Program-made: the position numbers and the translations under genes | Part shown: one piece after another, positions 1 through 7,750 of the stretch | How positions within the stretch are numbered: position 1 is the first letter of the stretch | Layout of the letters: the number at the start of each line of letters is the position of its first letter | Notes under the pieces: generated by a model | Told to the model about the DNA's origin: nothing | Database searches by the model: none | What the model saw: the letters and a program-made list of their open reading frames with translations, nothing else | Origin: Paenibacillus foliorum | GTDB taxonomy: Bacteria; Bacillota; Bacilli; Paenibacillales; NBRC-103111 | Assembly: GCF_013141765.1 (NCBI RefSeq) | Contig: NZ_WHOD01000097.1 | Span: forward strand, 62,001 to 126,000 | Direction: 5' to 3' | Length of the DNA: 64,000 nt

Positions 1-2
1 TA

Positions 3-866
3 GCAGGACTCTCTACAGTATCAACTAATGTAAATCTGGTTCCAGGTATCAATGTTGTACCGGTCCTGGTTACGGCTGAGGATGGTATAACAAAAACCAT
101 GTACAACATCACTATCACGAGAGCTGCAGAGCAGCTATCCAGTAATACTCAACTAAGCAGCTTATCCTTAGGCGACGGCTACAGCTTGAGTCCGAGCTTT
201 GCCAAAGATATAAAAGCATACACCACGACAGTTGGTAACCAAGCAACCAGTATCACCGTTAGAGCAGCAGTATATGATATACATAGCCACGTTTCCATAA
301 CTTATCCAGGTATGAGTTCTGCTGCAACTACAGCTGCAGGAGCAACAGGGGGCTCTGTAACGGAGAGGGTTTATTTAAACTCACCTAATACGGAAATTAA
401 AGTGAACGTTGTTGCACAGAATGGTTCTCAAGGACAGTATACAATCAATGTCCAAAAGCCAGTCATTACCATTAAAGGCGGACTTGGCGCTGTATATGGA
501 AACAGAATAGAAGGAATTTCCAATGGGACAACTGTAGGAACCTTACTTAACCATCTTACCCTTCAAAGTGGTGCAACGGCGAAGGTGTTCAATAAAACTA
601 CTGGGAATGCCGTTAATGATTATACGATACTGGATTCTGGTATGAATCTCGTGTTGAAATATGAGTCTGCCACGGTGACGTATGAGCTTCGAACCTTAAA
701 TGAATTATTGAAAGAGTTAACAGGAATGAAGACAGGAGACAAATTCCAGGTCAATCAGCTCGTACAGTTTATATCCCCGACTACTAAGAGAGATATAACA
801 GGAGACGGCAACTTTAACGCAGAGGATGTCCTCAAAGCACTGCTGGAGATATCACCGATACAGTAA
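3..866 (+). CDS. C-terminal part of a large surface protein with cadherin-like beta-sandwich repeats and an EF-hand-like tail (5' end outside window)
   Basis: The reading frame is open from the window edge, so this is the last 287 codons of a longer protein. It starts with the tail of one repeat (VTAEDGITKTMYNITITRA) and continues with a full second repeat from LSSLSLGDGYSLSPSF to YTINVQKP. This is the pattern of the cadherin-like beta-sandwich family common in secreted Paenibacillus proteins. The last 25 residues carry DITGDGNFNAEDV, a dockerin-like or EF-hand calcium loop. No catalytic domain is visible, so the enzyme or adhesin function must lie upstream. A role in cell-surface binding is inferred. 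Confidence 0.75.
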   Translation, partial: AGLSTVSTNVNLVPGINVVPVLVTAEDGITKTMYNITITRAAEQLSSNTQLSSLSLGDGYSLSPSFAKDIKAYTTTVGNQATSITVRAAVYDIHSHVSITYPGMSSAATTAAGATGGSVTERVYLNSPNTEIKVNVVAQNGSQGQYTINVQKPVITIKGGLGAVYGNRIEGISNGTTVGTLLNHLTLQSGATAKVFNKTTGNAVNDYTILDSGMNLVLKYESATVTYELRTLNELLKELTGMKTGDKFQVNQLVQFISPTTKRDITGDGNFNAEDVLKALLEISPIQ

Positions 867-900
867 TCTCGCACATAACAGGGCTGAGAAATAGCCAGAT

Positions 901-943
901 AGACCGTCGCATAACCTGGATAAGGGGAGCTGACGGTCTTTTC
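901..943 (+). terminator. Likely terminator of the surface-protein gene
   Basis: Arms AGACCGTC (901-908) and GACGGTCT (932-939) pair perfectly over a 23-nt loop and are followed by TTTTC. It lies 34 nt after the stop codon. Confidence 0.5.
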
Positions 944-968
944 TATACCTGTAAAAGAATCATATCGA

Positions 969-1088
969 CCAGCACATGGAGAAGCTGCCTTCGGCATGGC
1001 CCGTATCGTTGAAGCAGCCGGAGCAGAAGTAGTGGGTATGGGGATTGTAATTGAAATCCAGCAGGATATTCCTGTTCCATCACATTAA
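969..1088 (+). pseudogene. Remnant of xanthine phosphoribosyltransferase (Xpt)
   Basis: An open frame of 39 codons reads PAHGEAAFGMARIVEAAG, then AEVVGMGIVIE, and soon stops. From memory this matches the PRPP-binding region of Xpt, where the intact family reads DDFLANGQAA followed by a conserved VGIGIVIEKSFQ block. There is no start codon or upstream PRTase sequence, and the stop comes right after the GIVIE strand, so both ends are missing. The hairpin at 1126-1162 (arms AAGGAGTCGG and ACGGCTCCTT) may be its old terminator. The rest of the 867-1277 gap holds nothing else I recognise. Confidence 0.7.
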
Positions 1089-1277
1089 TGATGCGGCCAG
1101 CTGGAACCAGTAAGGAATTGTACATAAGGAGTCGGCCAATGGACACATTGGTACGGCTCCTTTGTGCGTTACTAGGCATTGTTTAATCCCCGAGGAACAG
1201 GTGCTATTATTATGATGTGCACATGTCCGTGCATTCACAAATTCAATGGGATGCAAGACAAATAGAGAACGTAAAGC

Positions 1278-1306
1278 TTGACTTTTAAAGTTGCCATCAC
1301 TACAAT
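1278..1306 (+). promoter_or_regulatory. Sigma-A promoter of the blaI-like operon
   Basis: TTGACT (1278-1283), a 17-nt spacer and TACAAT (1301-1306) form a strong vegetative promoter 23 nt before the blaI-like start. The -10 box lies inside the operator palindrome. Confidence 0.75.
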
Positions 1307-1314
1307 TTGTAGTG
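1298..1314. promoter_or_regulatory. BlaI/MecI-type operator
   Basis: A perfect 17-bp palindrome, CACTACAAtTTGTAGTG, contains the TACA...TGTA core known from BlaI/MecI operators. It covers the -10 box, so the downstream repressor would block its own transcription. Confidence 0.8.
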
Positions 1315-1328
1315 TGAGGTGTTGCCGA

Positions 1329-1742
1329 ATGAAGATACATAATTTTAAGTACAACGAGAGTGGATTAAACCGTTTTTTCGGAACCCTGGAAGCTAAGATT
1401 ATGGACATCCTCTGGGATGGCGAGGAAATGGTCATTAAAGACGTACAGCATAAGCTCGAAGGGGAGAAAGTTGTTAATTTCAACACTGTAATGACCGTTA
1501 TGAACAGGCTGGTGGAGAAACGTGTTTTGCAAAAGCGTGCTGCTGGCAGGTCCTTTTTGTACCGTCCCGTTTTGTCCAAGCATGAATTTCTGGAGGCTCA
1601 ATCCAAAGAGCTGACTCATGAGCTTATGGAGGAATTTGGCTCACTTGTAGTGAATCATATGTTGGACGCGTTGGAAGTGGCCGATCCTATGCTGATGGAC
1701 AAGCTGGAGCAAAAAATTAAGGAACTCAAGAAGGAAACCTAA
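1329..1742 (+). CDS. BlaI/MecI/CopY-family transcriptional repressor
   Basis: A 137-residue winged-helix repressor. The N-terminal half carries the family pattern LEAKIMDILWD and a recognition region NTVMTVMNRLVEKRVL, followed by a wing with GRSFLYRP. The C-terminal half is the dimerisation region that M56 proteases cut in characterised systems. I place the start at 1329 because TGAGGT sits 9 nt upstream and because any earlier start falls inside the promoter. It overlaps its own operator unit and lies 3 nt from the M56 gene. It probably represses the four-gene operon and is inactivated by the protease next door. The inducer is unknown, and no beta-lactamase gene is present. Confidence 0.88.
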   Translation: MKIHNFKYNESGLNRFFGTLEAKIMDILWDGEEMVIKDVQHKLEGEKVVNFNTVMTVMNRLVEKRVLQKRAAGRSFLYRPVLSKHEFLEAQSKELTHELMEEFGSLVVNHMLDALEVADPMLMDKLEQKIKELKKET

Positions 1743-1745
1743 TCC

Positions 1746-2597
1746 ATGAGGGAAAATCGGTCGAGGTTGATTTTTATCACATGTACGCTATTTTCGAGTG
1801 TGCTGATGCTGCAAATGGGCTTGTATATGGTTCATGTTATTATGAGCTGGGGGATGGGCTACAACATCATTGAGCTGTGCCATACTTTATTGCAAGCTTA
1901 TGGTCTGAATTTTGCGGGATATGTGCTTCAAGCCATCGTGTATCAAACTTTTTTCTTATTTGTTTTTAGCATAATCAGACATGCAGTACTATCCATCAGG
2001 TTCGCGGGTAAGATTCAAACCTGCAGGGATCAGCAGCTTTCTTATGAAATGAATCGAAGGTATAGAACTACTACCAAAGAGGGGATTACAGTCATCCATA
2101 GCTCTACGCCTATCGCATTGGCAACCGGCTTTTTTAAACCGCGCATTATTCTCTCAACGGGTCTGTTGAAGCTGCTAAGCAAGAATGAGCTGAAGGCAGT
2201 TCTTTACCACGAATCGTTTCATGCCAGATCCTCAGATCCTTTGAAAACGTTCATGCTCTCTCTTTTTGCCACGGCATTGTGGTATATTCCGATCTTAAGA
2301 TGGTTTCAACGTAACTATAACATCGTGAGAGAAGTGCTGGCAGATCAGTACGCAATACATCGTATGGGAACCCCGGTAGAGCTTGGAAGCGCCCTGCTGA
2401 AGCTGTTGAGGGGTGGTATTCCCGAGCGTATGCCAGTATCGCATGTATCCATTACAGATGCTTCGATTAACTATCGAATTCGGCAAATTTTGGAGCCTGA
2501 GGGTAAGCTTGAGCTAAAATGGCCAATGGCGCCCCTTATGATTTCGATTCAGGTTGTTGCTTTGTTATGCGCTATGTTTATGGTCCTCATGCATTAG
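1746..2597 (+). CDS. M56-family (BlaR1-like) membrane metallopeptidase without sensor domain
   Basis: A 283-residue membrane protein with hydrophobic segments near residues 8-33, 57-82, 166-185 and 262-282. The zinc motif HESFH is at 155-159 in VLYHESFHARSSDP, and a likely third ligand lies in REVLADQYA. Classical BlaR1 is about twice as long and ends in a penicillin-binding sensor; that domain is absent here. By analogy it would sense a signal through its membrane or extracellular loops and cleave the adjacent BlaI-like repressor. It is co-transcribed with that repressor and followed by thiol oxidase genes, which suggests an envelope or redox signal (inference). Confidence 0.85.
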   Translation: MRENRSRLIFITCTLFSSVLMLQMGLYMVHVIMSWGMGYNIIELCHTLLQAYGLNFAGYVLQAIVYQTFFLFVFSIIRHAVLSIRFAGKIQTCRDQQLSYEMNRRYRTTTKEGITVIHSSTPIALATGFFKPRIILSTGLLKLLSKNELKAVLYHESFHARSSDPLKTFMLSLFATALWYIPILRWFQRNYNIVREVLADQYAIHRMGTPVELGSALLKLLRGGIPERMPVSHVSITDASINYRIRQILEPEGKLELKWPMAPLMISIQVVALLCAMFMVLMH

Positions 2598-2642
2598 TAG
2601 GTAGAATAATAAAATATACACATAGTAAAGGAAGAGAATCCG

Positions 2643-3350
2643 TTGAAAAAAAACACAGCCAATAAAGCAAGCTACAAAGAACAACGTAAGCTGGAAGCAC
2701 AGAAGCAGCAAAGAACGACAAGAAGACTTATTTGGATTACTGTTATTTTTATCGTTGCGATTATTGCAGCCGTCATCATCTTTCAGCCGAAAGCCGCACC
2801 AGTCGAAATTGCTTATGACACCATGCCAAGCCTTGGGGCTGCGAATGCTCCTGTAAAAATTGTGGAGCTAGGTGACTACAAATGCCCTTCTTGCCAATAT
2901 TTCAGCCAGCAGCTCGAACCACAGATTAAGAAAGACTATATTGATAAGGGCTTAGCTTCATTTCATTTTATGAATTTTACCATTATTGGGCCTGATTCGA
3001 ACACCGCGGCGCTTGCTGGCCAATCGGTTTTTCATCAAAATAATGATGCGTATTGGAAGTTTTACGATGCCCTTTATAAAAACCAAGGTGATGAGAAGGT
3101 TCAGTGGGCAACCCCTCAATTCCTGGTAGACTTGGCGAAGAAAGAAAATCTGCCGATCGATTATGACAAGCTAATGCTGGATATCACCTCGAAAAAGTAC
3201 CAAAATGAGGTCGATGCACACAATGCGTTTGCCCGTAAGAACCAAGTAAACAGCACACCGACCTTGTTTATTAATGGCAAGAAGTTCGATAATTCAATGG
3301 ATTACAATTCGATTAAAGCAGCGATTGATAAAGCAGTAAAGGGTGAATAG
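2643..3350 (+). CDS. bdbD: BdbD-like membrane-anchored thiol:disulfide oxidase (DsbA family)
   Basis: 235 residues starting at TTG (2643) behind AAAGGAAGAG. A basic N-terminus leads into one membrane anchor (28-48), followed by an extracytoplasmic thioredoxin fold. The active site is C81-P-S-C84, and the cis-proline loop is STPTLFING from residue 204. The protein would oxidise cysteine pairs in exported proteins and be reoxidised by the BdbC-like protein encoded 5 nt downstream. The pairing of a DsbA-like with a DsbB-like gene is standard in Bacillales; being governed by a BlaI/M56 pair is the unusual part. Confidence 0.85.
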   Translation: MKKNTANKASYKEQRKLEAQKQQRTTRRLIWITVIFIVAIIAAVIIFQPKAAPVEIAYDTMPSLGAANAPVKIVELGDYKCPSCQYFSQQLEPQIKKDYIDKGLASFHFMNFTIIGPDSNTAALAGQSVFHQNNDAYWKFYDALYKNQGDEKVQWATPQFLVDLAKKENLPIDYDKLMLDITSKKYQNEVDAHNAFARKNQVNSTPTLFINGKKFDNSMDYNSIKAAIDKAVKGE

Positions 3351-3355
3351 CCGGG

Positions 3356-3823
3356 ATGAGGATTATTCAAGCCGCCAAGCAATATGCCCTTTATCTGGCC
3401 TGGCTAGTGTCACTTGTAGCTACGTTGGGAAGCTTATATTTTAGTGAAATTCTGGGCTATGAGCCGTGCAAGCTCTGCTGGCTTCAGCGCATATGCATGT
3501 ATCCGCAAGCTATATTGCTAGGTATGGCGTGCTTCAAGAACGATCGTAGGATGGCATCGTATCTGTTTCCGCTGAGCATCATCGGAGGGTGCATTTCACT
3601 CTACCACTATGCGGAGCAAAAAATTCCCGCTCTAGCTAAGCTGCTGCCATGTACAGTAGGGGTGCCATGTAATGAGGATTACATCAATTGGCTCGGATTT
3701 ATTACGATCCCTTTCTTGGCTCTGATCGCTTTCATTCTGATGGCTAGCTTCTTATGGTTGCAGAAGCGTTCCCTTAAGGAAGAGGAAGATCAGGACGAGG
3801 ATCAGGTGCAGGCGCAGGTGTAG
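3356..3823 (+). CDS. bdbC: BdbC-like quinone-dependent disulfide oxidoreductase (DsbB family)
   Basis: A 155-residue protein with four hydrophobic segments. The first active pair is C38-K-L-C41 in EPCKLCWLQRICMYPQ, a DsbB hallmark, and the second pair is C99/C105 in LPCTVGVPC. It passes electrons from the BdbD-like partner to quinones. The last 15 residues are acidic (EEEDQDEDQ) and run into a purine-rich low-complexity DNA stretch that continues past the stop codon to about 3890, so the C-terminus may have drifted by repeat slippage. Confidence 0.88.
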   Translation: MRIIQAAKQYALYLAWLVSLVATLGSLYFSEILGYEPCKLCWLQRICMYPQAILLGMACFKNDRRMASYLFPLSIIGGCISLYHYAEQKIPALAKLLPCTVGVPCNEDYINWLGFITIPFLALIAFILMASFLWLQKRSLKEEEDQDEDQVQAQV

Positions 3824-3971
3824 GTGCAAGAGTGGGGTAAGGACAAGTGAGTGCAGGAGCAGGAGCGAGAGCAAGTGCAAGAAGCAGACGGATAAACAGG
3901 TAGATCATCAATAAGGTAGATCCGAAGATAAAACAGAACTGCGGGGGTATTACACCCTACATCCAATTGAG

Positions 3972-3996
3972 GCCGTGAATAGATTCACGGCTTTTT
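3972..3996 (+). terminator. Terminator of the blaI-M56-bdbDC operon
   Basis: GCCGTGAAT (3972-3980) pairs with ATTCACGGC (3983-3991) and is followed by TTTTT. Confidence 0.8.
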
Positions 3997-4009
3997 GCGT
4001 GGAACAACA

Positions 4010-4300
4010 GTATAAGTTACGTTGCTTTGTCTAGAGGAGCGAACTGCATAAGTTACGTCGCTTTGACGAGAGGAATGAACTGTATAAGTTACGTCGTTTT
4101 GCTTAGCGGAACTGAAAGTTCCGTTATTCAGTCAGCCACGTAAAATCTGAGCCGATAGCGGAAGTCGCACTTCCTCTATTAGACAAAATGAGGGGGATCC
4201 TGCTCAAAAACGAATAGATAACGGAACAAATGCTTCCTCTATTTGTCCTTTTTTTCGCTTTTTTTGACAATAACGGAACTATTACTTCCTCAATTATCAA
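4010..4300. repeat. Non-coding spacer with a 36-bp tandem repeat and CGGAA/TTCCG hairpins
   Basis: Three near-identical 36-bp units start at 4010, 4046 and 4082, each with the core TATAAGTTACGTYG. They are followed by degenerate palindromes that pair CGGAA with TTCC: 4105-4126, 4153-4180, about 4209-4240 and about 4267-4297. Short open frames here are low-complexity and lack good ribosome sites. Nothing else is seen between 3997 and 4395. Confidence 0.75.
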
Positions 4301-4395
4301 ACCCTAGGACGGAGGAGCAGACGGGATCTAAAATGGTATTCATTAACAATTACCTCATTAACATTTATCATTACCTTAAGTACAAGCAAGCTAAT

Positions 4396-4941
4396 TCATT
4401 TACTCGGAGTCAAATTTTGAAAATTATAAACTTTGTATTCTCCATTACCTGATGAGAGCCTTAATATATTCCTATCCTCAGGTATACCTTCAAAATAGGC
4501 CCCAATACAACCCGTTGTGCATCTATGCCCAGATAATAAAATGTTTACTTCTCTATCGCCATATTCAGCTGCAAGCTCACGCATAAATTCAAAAACTCTT
4601 TGAATATAACTATGGATTTCTTCAACGCCTTTATAAACGCTAGAGTCAGGAACTACTCCTTTCATTATTACTTCGCCTTTTTTTAATTTGTCAGCTTCAC
4701 CTAAATCAAAAACATCAAGTCTGTCATCAATTATTGCTCGGATACCTGTTGCTATCTCTGCAGTTTGAATAGCTCTTTCTTGTGGAGAGGAAAATACATG
4801 GTCAAACTTGATATTTTGGAGGCTGTCTCTTAAACCTTCCGCTTGCTTTATCCCATAGTCGTTTAATGGCAATCCCAGTCTTCCTTGAAGTCGTCCTTCT
4901 TTGTTCAAATCTGTCTGTCCGTGTCTTATCACATAAATCAT
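4396..4941 (-). CDS. Histidine phosphatase family protein (phosphoglycerate mutase-like)
   Basis: 181 residues. The catalytic R6-H7-G8 lies in MIYVIRHGQTD. A substrate arginine sits in SSPQER (about 55), an acidic residue in LGEADK (82), and the second catalytic histidine is H139 in LLSGHRCTTG. This is the full catalytic set of the branch-2 histidine phosphatases. Length is slightly below the usual 190-210. The substrate cannot be told from sequence; relatives act on small phosphate esters or cofactor intermediates. It stands alone, transcribed right to left. Confidence 0.82.
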   Translation of the reverse strand: MIYVIRHGQTDLNKEGRLQGRLGLPLNDYGIKQAEGLRDSLQNIKFDHVFSSPQERAIQTAEIATGIRAIIDDRLDVFDLGEADKLKKGEVIMKGVVPDSSVYKGVEEIHSYIQRVFEFMRELAAEYGDREVNILLSGHRCTTGCIGAYFEGIPEDRNILRLSSGNGEYKVYNFQNLTPSK

Positions 4942-5053
4942 TGCTGCTGCAACCTCCCCACAGAATAAGTAACTTTTTCCTACAATTTTTCATTCTAATT
5001 ACAAAGGCTGCCGCAGCTGTAAGCGGATGTCCTCAAATAGAAAGAGTCCAAAT

Positions 5054-5641
5054 TCACGAAACTCCATAGGTTTCCCTCCCATTTAAGATATCAAAACCGA
5101 CTATTTTCATGTCATCTGCATCCACTACTAACCCCACCCTGGGACAGAAGGAAGCAAAAAAGCGAAGCGCGACTGAATTTTTTAATTCGTCATGCAATAC
5201 CCATCCAGTAGGAGATAATGCTAATCTTTCATTCCGTTGGATATATCCATTGTGGATCCATTTTCTCAAAGAATCTGTTCCAGTTAATTTCATAGGCTCC
5301 AACTTATCAGGCAGCACAATGAAATACCTGCATGTTCGGCTCATCTTATGAGGTCCAAGTAAGTTCCTATCGCTGCTTCGATAAAAGTCTTTTATCAAAG
5401 GAGACAGCTCACCGCGCTGATCCATAGATCTAAATATCTCTACTGAGTCGTTCTTCAACTGCTCCATTATTAGGGTTTTTATATAATCATCAATAATTAC
5501 AGCTTTCACGTTCTCATAGTGGGGAGCTAGTTCCTCTAGAATCAACTTATGGAGTTCTTCATTCACAATCTCAAGTTGGACGGATGTATTACCTGGCAGT
5601 AGGACACTGGATGCATTAAGAAATTGAGCTAAGACAGTCAT
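5054..5641 (-). CDS. Unknown protein, probably 5'-interrupted
   Basis: I do not recognise this 195-residue protein; it has no membrane segment or known motif. The frame stays open upstream of ATG 5641 for 37 sensible codons (reading GNDEEIPIPIQKPSKIEKL), back to an in-frame TGA at 5753-5755. Only three codons before that TGA is an ATG (5762-5764) with AGGAG seven bases upstream. So the best ribosome site starts a frame that stops at codon 4. Either this is a recent nonsense mutation (one C-to-T change from CGA), or a later start is used. It is therefore a possible pseudogene spanning 5054-5764. Confidence 0.5.
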   Translation of the reverse strand: MTVLAQFLNASSVLLPGNTSVQLEIVNEELHKLILEELAPHYENVKAVIIDDYIKTLIMEQLKNDSVEIFRSMDQRGELSPLIKDFYRSSDRNLLGPHKMSRTCRYFIVLPDKLEPMKLTGTDSLRKWIHNGYIQRNERLALSPTGWVLHDELKNSVALRFFASFCPRVGLVVDADDMKIVGFDILNGRETYGVS

Positions 5642-5929
5642 ACTAATAATCGAATCAATGGCATTCAGTTTTTCGATCTTAGAGGGTTTTTGAATGGGTA
5701 TTGGAATTTCTTCGTCATTACCAAATAAATCATTCTCTGAAATTTCTCTTACTCATGAAAGCATATAGGTTCTCCTCTATTTTTCTATTGATTTAGCAGG
5801 TTCTTATTAACTGAGAGGGCTGCCGATCCCTTGCATTCAAAAGCCTCCTGTTGATGGAGATGGAATTAACGCGTTTATTTTTGTCAAAAGGGTCTACTTT
5901 CCCGATACAACGATACAACAAGCTTCTCA

Positions 5930-7093
5930 TCACCTATCATGCCAATTCCAAAAGCGGACTTCGCCTATTCGGATACTGGAAACCCAAGCTTCTTCTTTCA
6001 ACTTCAGCAGCTCTTTGGTCGGACCTGTTAACACGACGCCGTACAGCTTCACTCCATGAGTATCGATATATTGGACGGCAGAATCGACCTGAAGCCATGG
6101 AGCAAGCCGATTGCTGATGTTAGGGTATTTTTGCAGGAGATGGAGCGTATTCAGAAAGTTTTGTTCCCTTACTTCTCCGTCACCATAAGTCTGAATCCCA
6201 GGTGAGGAGGAGCCGGTTGTCACGATTTTGCTGAACCAGCCTGTTGTTTGCTCGGTACGGCTGGTTACCTTCATATCATCTGCGTGCCAGATGGGGAAGA
6301 ACGGGAAGCCTACTGGAGACATCACGGCTCCCTCATCTCCGTGCTTCCTCTCTTGATCTGTGTAGGCTGCGAACCAGACAGGGTCCATATTCTTGTTTTC
6401 TAGAAGCTTGAGCAGCTCATTGGTCGTATACATCCGGTCCAATGAAACGAATACTTCCGATACAGTGCCCTCATGCAGCTTATCCAGCTTGATCCACTCC
6501 GAGTTCTGGGCGGATGTCTGCTTAACTTCAGGAATTTGAAATAAATAAGCGCTGGAAGAAGTCTCATTACGCCATGTCGTTTGTTCCAAGCTCGGCCAAC
6601 CTAGCAAGAACGATAATTGAAAATCACCGATAGATGACTGCTCTGACCCAATCTTTTTCCGTAATGTTCCTTTGTAATCCATAGTGAAGAAGGCATTCGA
6701 ATTACTGCCCCCGCTTACACTCAAATTAGGCCGGGTGAGGGCAATGGTGGAGGCGATGACGTCTTGGTAAATGGATGCACGATTGCCGAGCCCATAATAG
6801 AGTCCAGTTACTACCGCGCTTATTAGACTAATTGAAATGACAATTCCGATGGCGGTCAAGGCTGTCTGCAGCCGAGCCTTCCATTTGCTTCTGCGCAACA
6901 AAGAAGCTTCTGTGAAGGATGGAGACGAACCTTTTGTAAGCGGATGCTGGTCCCTCTCGTTACCGAGATAATCGCTCAGATAGGTCTGATAAGCCTCCAT
7001 TTTATTAAGCTCTTCCTCGAACTGTTCTTTCTCACTGCCCTTTAATTTGCCTTCGGCATAATCTTGCAGCTGTCGTTTGAATTCTTCGCTCAT
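5930..7093 (-). CDS. Membrane anti-sigma factor (YhdL-like, sigma factor regulator domains)
   Basis: 387 residues. The N-terminal 70 residues are charged and cytoplasmic (MSEEFKRQLQDYAEGKLKG), with one membrane segment at 76-100 and a long extracellular part. The tail RLAPWLQVDSAVQYIDTHGVKLYGVVLTGP resembles the sigma factor regulator C-terminal domain seen in the SigM regulator YhdL. Its start overlaps the upstream ECF sigma gene by 4 nt (ATGA), the usual arrangement for a sigma/anti-sigma pair. It should hold that sigma factor at the membrane until an envelope signal appears. Confidence 0.78.
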   Translation of the reverse strand: MSEEFKRQLQDYAEGKLKGSEKEQFEEELNKMEAYQTYLSDYLGNERDQHPLTKGSSPSFTEASLLRRSKWKARLQTALTAIGIVISISLISAVVTGLYYGLGNRASIYQDVIASTIALTRPNLSVSGGSNSNAFFTMDYKGTLRKKIGSEQSSIGDFQLSFLLGWPSLEQTTWRNETSSSAYLFQIPEVKQTSAQNSEWIKLDKLHEGTVSEVFVSLDRMYTTNELLKLLENKNMDPVWFAAYTDQERKHGDEGAVMSPVGFPFFPIWHADDMKVTSRTEQTTGWFSKIVTTGSSSPGIQTYGDGEVREQNFLNTLHLLQKYPNISNRLAPWLQVDSAVQYIDTHGVKLYGVVLTGPTKELLKLKEEAWVSSIRIGEVRFWNWHDR

Positions 7094-7590
7094 AGACTTT
7101 CCTTCCTTTCCTTACTCTGCCTTACGGCTTGCCTTGCACGGTAGAGCAATATTTTATAATGAGATAGTCTAATTTCCATAATGTCCGCAGCCTCCTGATA
7201 GGATAGCTCGTGAAAGTCATGCAGAAGGATCGCCTGCATCTGATTGTCAGGCATGGCATAGATGACGTCTCCGATATGATCCCATAGCTCTTGATTAAGT
7301 AAATATTGGTCAGGAGTTCGTGTATCAGGGAGCTTGTCGAAAAACTCTGCTCCTGTTGGAATACAGCGCTTCTCTTTGCGGTAGGAATCCACGAATGCAT
7401 TATAAGCAACACGATATAGCCACGGCTTCACCTTATCGTCCTTGCAATTGTCCAAATACAGGTAAGCTCGATAGAATGTTTCCTGAACTAAATCTTCGGC
7501 AGCATGATGATTTCGGCAAAGGGAGAGCAAGTAACGATACACGTCTTTTACATATAATTGATACACGCTGTCGAGTGTATGTCTTCTCAT
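7090..7590 (-). CDS. ECF RNA polymerase sigma factor (SigM/SigW-like)
   Basis: 166 residues from ATG 7590, which has GAGGGGGG eight bases upstream; the longer frame to 7629 lacks a site. Sigma-2 is YVKDVYRYLLSLCRNHHAAEDLVQETFYRAYLYL, followed by KPWLYRVAYNAFVDSYRK. Sigma-4 is MPDNQMQAILLHDFHELSYQEAADIM with a C-terminal helix rich in R and K. It is translationally coupled to the anti-sigma gene downstream. An ECF-type promoter lies just upstream, so it probably activates its own operon. Confidence 0.87.
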   Translation of the reverse strand: MRRHTLDSVYQLYVKDVYRYLLSLCRNHHAAEDLVQETFYRAYLYLDNCKDDKVKPWLYRVAYNAFVDSYRKEKRCIPTGAEFFDKLPDTRTPDQYLLNQELWDHIGDVIYAMPDNQMQAILLHDFHELSYQEAADIMEIRLSHYKILLYRARQAVRQSKERKESL

Positions 7591-7611
7591 TACATCCCCC
7601 CTCAATCTATA

Positions 7612-7637
7612 CACGTATAAAGCCTTCAAAAGTTACA
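7612..7637 (-). promoter_or_regulatory. Candidate ECF-sigma autoregulatory promoter
   Basis: On the minus strand, TGTAAC (7637-7632), a 16-nt spacer and CGTG (7615-7612) match the -35/-10 pattern of Bacillus ECF sigma factors, 22 nt before the chosen sigma start. Confidence 0.5.
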
Positions 7638-7660
7638 GAAGCATAACGGTCGGATTTCAA

Positions 7661-7700
7661 AAAAAATGAGCAGACCGCCGTGGCAGTCTGTTCATTTTTA
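7661..7700 (-). terminator. Terminator of the DMT exporter gene
   Basis: ATGAGCAGACCGCC and GGCAGTCTGTTCAT pair with two G-U steps. T-runs flank the stem on both strands. Confidence 0.7.
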
Positions 7701-7750
7701 TAAGTTCCATTGTAGTTTTCCGCGTTAATGGGAGGGGCAAGCTAGGTGTT

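Noticed and set aside
4010..4115. 36-bp repeats as a CRISPR array
   Set aside because: The units are directly adjacent without spacers, and no cas genes are present.
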